Positions 7,001 through 8,113 of a stretch of DNA of 8,113 bases are shown one piece after another. Position 1 is the stretch's first letter. Each line of letters starts with the position of its first letter. The position numbers and the translations under genes are program-made. Location: assembly GCA_017408625.1 (NCBI GenBank), contig JAFQUG010000088.1, forward strand, positions 1-8,113, written 5' to 3'. This DNA is from Clostridia bacterium. Its GTDB lineage: Bacteria; Bacillota_A; Clostridia; Oscillospirales; CAG-272. Below the pieces are notes generated by a model. The model was not told the origin of the DNA. It was given only the letters and a program-made list of their open reading frames with translations, and did no database searches.

Positions 7001-7182
7001 ACTTCCCGATCAGTTGGGTCGTACAAGGACTTTCGGGCATGTCCGGTATCAATGCGGTGCTTCCTTGGTGGGGCGCTGTCGGACTTGTTGCAATCAGCAT
7101 GATTCTGACGCTGATCGCAGGTCTGTTCCCTGCAACGCTTGCATCCAAGAAGGATCCCGTGGAAGCGTTGAGAACCGAATAA
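4084..7182 (+). CDS. ABC transporter, fused MacB/LolD-type ATPase and FtsX-type permease with very large extracellular domain
   Basis: A 1032-residue membrane protein of the MacB/FtsX (mechanotransmission) class. Residues 1-235 are a complete ATPase: Walker A GPSGCGKTT (38-46), Q-loop Q90, signature MSGGQMQR (142-149; Met replaces the usual Leu), Walker B ILLADE (162-167) and switch H198. Residues about 236-262 are a linker. TM1 is at about 268-290 (SFAGSIGIIGIALILSLSTG). An acidic extracellular region follows at about 292-882, against roughly 200-odd residues in typical MacB or BceB proteins. Three TM segments follow (about 895-923, 952-975, 995-1018), with the FtsX-type motif VLERTKEIGILRSIGASKGDI (926-946) and the closing DPVEALRTE. 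Such proteins use ATP to drive envelope movements that expel peptides or lipoproteins; the substrate here is unknown. The start at 4084 follows AGAGGAA; an earlier in-frame ATG at 3916 lies inside the divergent dehydrogenase promoter. No two-component genes are adjacent. Confidence 0.93.
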   Translation: MLQLKNIVKTYTVGDTDVHALNGISLSFRNSEFVSILGPSGCGKTTTLNIIGGLDRYTSGDLLINGKSTTMYKDRDWDTYRNHSIGFVFQSYNLIPHQSVLSNVELALTVSGVPKAERRRRAREALEKVGLGDQLNKRPSQMSGGQMQRVSIARALVNDPDILLADEPTGALDTVTSVQIMELLKEISKDKLVIMVTHNPELAETYSTRIVQLRDGNLIGDSDPYEPDEAEINAARIAPPKVTKGRARMSTKTAFSLSLNNLMTKKARTFLTSFAGSIGIIGIALILSLSTGINNFIDQVQEDTLSTYPITIYRTEQDFSALMGAMQQTQKDVEGREPDDHTIYIDDSLDQMMSATTSTIENNLEAFKAFLDDHAEELEDYVLDIRYTYNYTLKVFSEDGNTQVNPTTIFDNMGPAFSDISNMMGAMGNMGGGFTIFEQMIDNEELVHSQYELVGEDSEWADDPTEVMLVLDKNNAISNMTLYMLGVKDQSEISDILIELFTNPDYKVPKTDPMDVDDFVGMTFLVVPDSAYYYESEDTFTVDGKVHHIWRDVRNDPDYDAAKFAKENGVEITISGVIRPSANAMAASISSPIAYNTSLQAYMQEIIRESDVVRAQEKIPDYDITTGLEFDEGQYLGLSSSEKADLFDDFIKDNDEVMIQIMVDYIKAAEQTPEQDSALDGMSRDDKINFVMENFADLADSHPEIYKSIILGMMKQTIGDAYESYAGYFESMTAEQLKAFMEQSGGSSTESEKALRGYLQSLSDDELDSTVTKIKTGSSQNGSDIRDRYTDEQLIEAFEMSYNKYSDDQKAILYDEYMPNMLSKNDKEDVMEMFGWYLDEQPASISIYSKDFASKDYISALIDQYNRDAEDDGHEENAIHYTDLVGMMMSSITIIIDVISYVLIAFVSISLVVSSIMIGIITYISVLERTKEIGILRSIGASKGDISKVFNAETAIVGFAAGMIGIIITILLNFPISWVVQGLSGMSGINAVLPWWGAVGLVAISMILTLIAGLFPATLASKKDPVEALRTE

Positions 7183-7212
7183 TCCTTCAAACACAAAGAA
7201 AATATTTCCTTT

Positions 7213-7250
7213 CAAGGCAGGATTTGTCAAAAATCCTGCCTTGTTGTTTT
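7213..7250 (+). terminator. Intrinsic terminator of the ABC transporter gene
   Basis: A 13-bp perfect stem, CAAGGCAGGATTT (7213-7225) with AAATCCTGCCTTG (7231-7243), loop GTCAA, followed by TTGTTTT. It lies 30 bases after the stop codon. Confidence 0.93.
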
Positions 7251-7279
7251 GTATTGGATTTGCTGACAGATGTTGTGTG

Positions 7280-7308
7280 TTGACGCGGCTCTTGCATCGT
7301 GTTAGAAT
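7280..7308 (+). promoter_or_regulatory. Promoter of the Thr/Glu-rich lipoprotein gene
   Basis: TTGACG -35 (7280-7285), 17-bp spacer, TAGAAT -10 (7303-7308). The expected start is near 7315, giving a leader of about 48 nt. It separates this gene from the ABC transporter transcript. Confidence 0.82.
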
Positions 7309-7362
7309 GTGCTCGTGGCTCAAGGAGCAACAATTCACAAAAGCACATAAGGAGGATTTTTC

Positions 7363-7857
7363 ATGAAATCCAAAAAGGTACTCAAGATCTTACTTCCCAT
7401 CCTGGGCGCAGTGGTGCTCGTCGCAATCATCGTTGCGTGTGCCGCGACCGGCAAGGGCAATGACCATACAAATGAAAGCGATACAGACACGCAAGAGACT
7501 ACCACACAGCAAAGCACAACCGCACCCGATTCAAGCGAGCAAGAGACCACAACGGCAGAAGATTCTACGACCGATCCTGACACCCAGGAAAGCACCACTC
7601 CCGAGGAAACTACACCCGAGAGCACAACCCCGGAGCAGACTACTCCCGAGCAGACTACTCTCGAGCAGACTACTCCCGAGCAGACTACTCCCGAGCAAAC
7701 CACGCAGCCTCCTGCCGAGGACAGCTCTGACGAGGGTAGCTCGGATGCCGGCAGCCAGGACAGCAGCACAAACACATCCGACGAGGACGCAGACTCCTCT
7801 GAGAATGACAGCAGCAGCGAGGACGGTGACGGTGAAAGCTCTTCTGCAGCAGAATAA
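7363..7857 (+). CDS. Small lipoprotein with a Thr/Pro/Glu-Gln repeat and a Ser/Asp/Glu-rich tail, function unknown
   Basis: A 164-residue predicted envelope protein. A basic N-terminus (MKSKKVLK) and hydrophobic stretch (9-25) end in lipobox IVA-C with C26, indicating lipid anchoring; an uncleaved membrane anchor is the alternative. Everything after about residue 31 is low-complexity and probably disordered: Thr/Glu/Asp-rich to 77, seven TTPEQ-type units (78-112), then a strongly acidic Ser/Asp/Glu tail to the end. No folded domain is visible, so it may act as a spacer, a glycosylated stalk or a charged surface coat; dense Thr and Ser would allow O-glycosylation, but this is inference. The start follows AAGGAGG (7349-7355) at ideal spacing. 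It has its own promoter and terminator. I do not recognise a family. Confidence 0.85.
   Translation: MKSKKVLKILLPILGAVVLVAIIVACAATGKGNDHTNESDTDTQETTTQQSTTAPDSSEQETTTAEDSTTDPDTQESTTPEETTPESTTPEQTTPEQTTLEQTTPEQTTPEQTTQPPAEDSSDEGSSDAGSQDSSTNTSDEDADSSENDSSSEDGDGESSSAAE
7594..7698 (+). repeat. 15-bp in-frame tandem repeat, seven units (TTPEQ)
   Basis: Consensus ACTACTCCCGAGCAG, encoding Thr-Thr-Pro-Glu-Gln. Units start at 7594, 7609, 7624, 7639, 7654, 7669 and 7684. The first three are diverged; the last four are nearly identical, one carrying CTC (Leu) for CCC (Pro) and the last ending CAA. The unit length is a multiple of three, so copy-number change keeps the frame. Confidence 0.92.
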
Positions 7858-7860
7858 GGG

Positions 7861-7900
7861 CAAAAACAAGACCGACAGAGATGTCGGTCTTGTTTTTGTT
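7861..7900 (+). terminator. Intrinsic terminator of the Thr/Glu-rich lipoprotein gene
   Basis: A 17-bp perfect stem, CAAAAACAAGACCGACA (7861-7877) with its reverse complement (7882-7898) over a GAGA loop, with the T-run built into the descending arm (TTGTTTTTGTT). It begins three bases after the stop codon. The matching A-run on the ascending arm would also allow function on the minus strand. Confidence 0.93.
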
Positions 7901-7932
7901 CAAAAAAAGAAAAATAAAATATCAAAAGGGGC

Positions 7933-7961
7933 TTGCATTTTCGGTTTTGATGTGATATAAT
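7933..7961 (+). promoter_or_regulatory. Promoter of tRNA-Thr
   Basis: TTGCAT -35 (7933-7938), 17-bp spacer, perfect TATAAT -10 (7956-7961) with extended TGA. The expected start is near 7968, only a few bases before the mature tRNA end. It closely resembles the SRP RNA promoter, with the same CTTGCATTT start and TGTGRTATAATA end. Confidence 0.88.
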
Positions 7962-7970
7962 AACAAAGTC

Positions 7971-8045
7971 GCTGGTGTGGCTCAGGGGTAGAGCAGCTGA
8001 TTCGTAATCAGCAGGTCGAGGGTTCGAATCCCTCCACCAGCTCCA
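7971..8045 (+). tRNA. tRNA-Thr (anticodon CGT)
   Basis: This folds as a complete cloverleaf. The acceptor stem is GCTGGTG (7971-7977) with CACCAGC (8035-8041). The D-stem is GCTC/GAGC. The anticodon stem is GCTGA (7996-8000) with TCAGC, and its loop TTCGTAA (8001-8007) places CGT at 8003-8005, reading ACG threonine codons. The T-arm is GAGGG-TTCGAAT-CCCTC. The discriminator base is T8042 and CCA is encoded (8043-8045). It is transcribed alone, between its own promoter and terminator. Confidence 0.96.
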
Positions 8046-8050
8046 AAAAA

Positions 8051-8089
8051 GAGAGTCAAGGTCTTTTCAAGACCTTGACTCTCTTTTTT
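8051..8089 (+). terminator. Intrinsic terminator of tRNA-Thr
   Basis: GAGAGTCAAGGTCTT (8051-8065) pairs with AAGACCTTGACTCTC (8069-8083) over a TTC loop, followed by TTTTTT (8084-8089). An A-run at 8045-8050 flanks the other side, so it could also work on the minus strand. It starts right after the encoded CCA. Confidence 0.94.
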
Positions 8090-8113
8090 CGACCTGTTGC
8101 ACCGATTCGAACC

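Noticed and set aside
6520..7338. A 272-codon minus-strand open frame across the end of the ABC gene
   Set aside because: It crosses the ABC transporter's C-terminal membrane segments and the terminator in antisense; a shadow frame.
7594..7698. CRISPR-like array
   Set aside because: The 15-bp units are directly contiguous with no spacers, stay in one reading frame and lie inside a lipoprotein gene.

Overview
The window looks like chromosomal DNA from a Gram-positive, low-to-mid GC member of the Clostridia, most likely a gut Oscillospiraceae/Ruminococcaceae relative. This is inferred from four things: a long Bacillus/Clostridia-type SRP RNA placed directly upstream of dnaX (the B. subtilis order), strong AGGAGG-type ribosome sites, Thr/Pro/Glu-rich and BspA-like lipoproteins, and intergenic repeats of the GGGGAAGGTGGCGC..CGGATGAGG style that I associate with these genomes. 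The species cannot be named from the sequence.

Layout. Positions 1-527 (minus) hold the first 175 codons of dnaX, cut by the window edge. Upstream on the same strand is the SRP RNA gene (about 558-856) with its own promoter. Diverging from it is a surface lipoprotein with a coiled coil and BspA-type leucine-rich repeats (1019-1753), followed by a terminator. Positions 1754-2408 hold no gene. They contain a pair of about 72-bp, nearly identical inverted repeats (1896-1968 and 2162-2233) enclosing a cluster of smaller dyads. Next is an AT-richer XRE-type regulator gene (2409-2876) that appears damaged: about six residues are missing inside the helix-turn-helix domain, and a +1 frameshift removes the last 15 residues. 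A bidirectional terminator separates it from a convergent D-2-hydroxyacid dehydrogenase gene (2953-3903, minus). Divergent from that is a 1032-residue ABC transporter (4084-7182) that fuses a MacB/LolD-type ATPase to an FtsX-type permease with an unusually large extracellular domain of about 590 residues. After its terminator comes a small Thr/Glu/Ser-rich lipoprotein with a 15-bp tandem repeat (7363-7857), then tRNA-Thr(CGT) (7971-8045) with its terminator.

How the parts relate. Apart from SRP RNA-dnaX, each gene looks like a single transcription unit; most have a recognisable promoter, and nearly all have an intrinsic terminator. Three products are envelope-associated (two lipoproteins and the ABC exporter), but separate promoters and terminators argue against one operon. 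No CRISPR array, phage gene, transposase or defence system is visible. The less ordinary signals are the damaged regulator beside the inverted-repeat element, the ABC protein's extracellular domain with recurring short helix motifs, a hairpin enclosing the ribosome site of the BspA-like lipoprotein, and a shared promoter pattern (TTGCAT, 17 bp, TATAAT) on the two stable-RNA genes.
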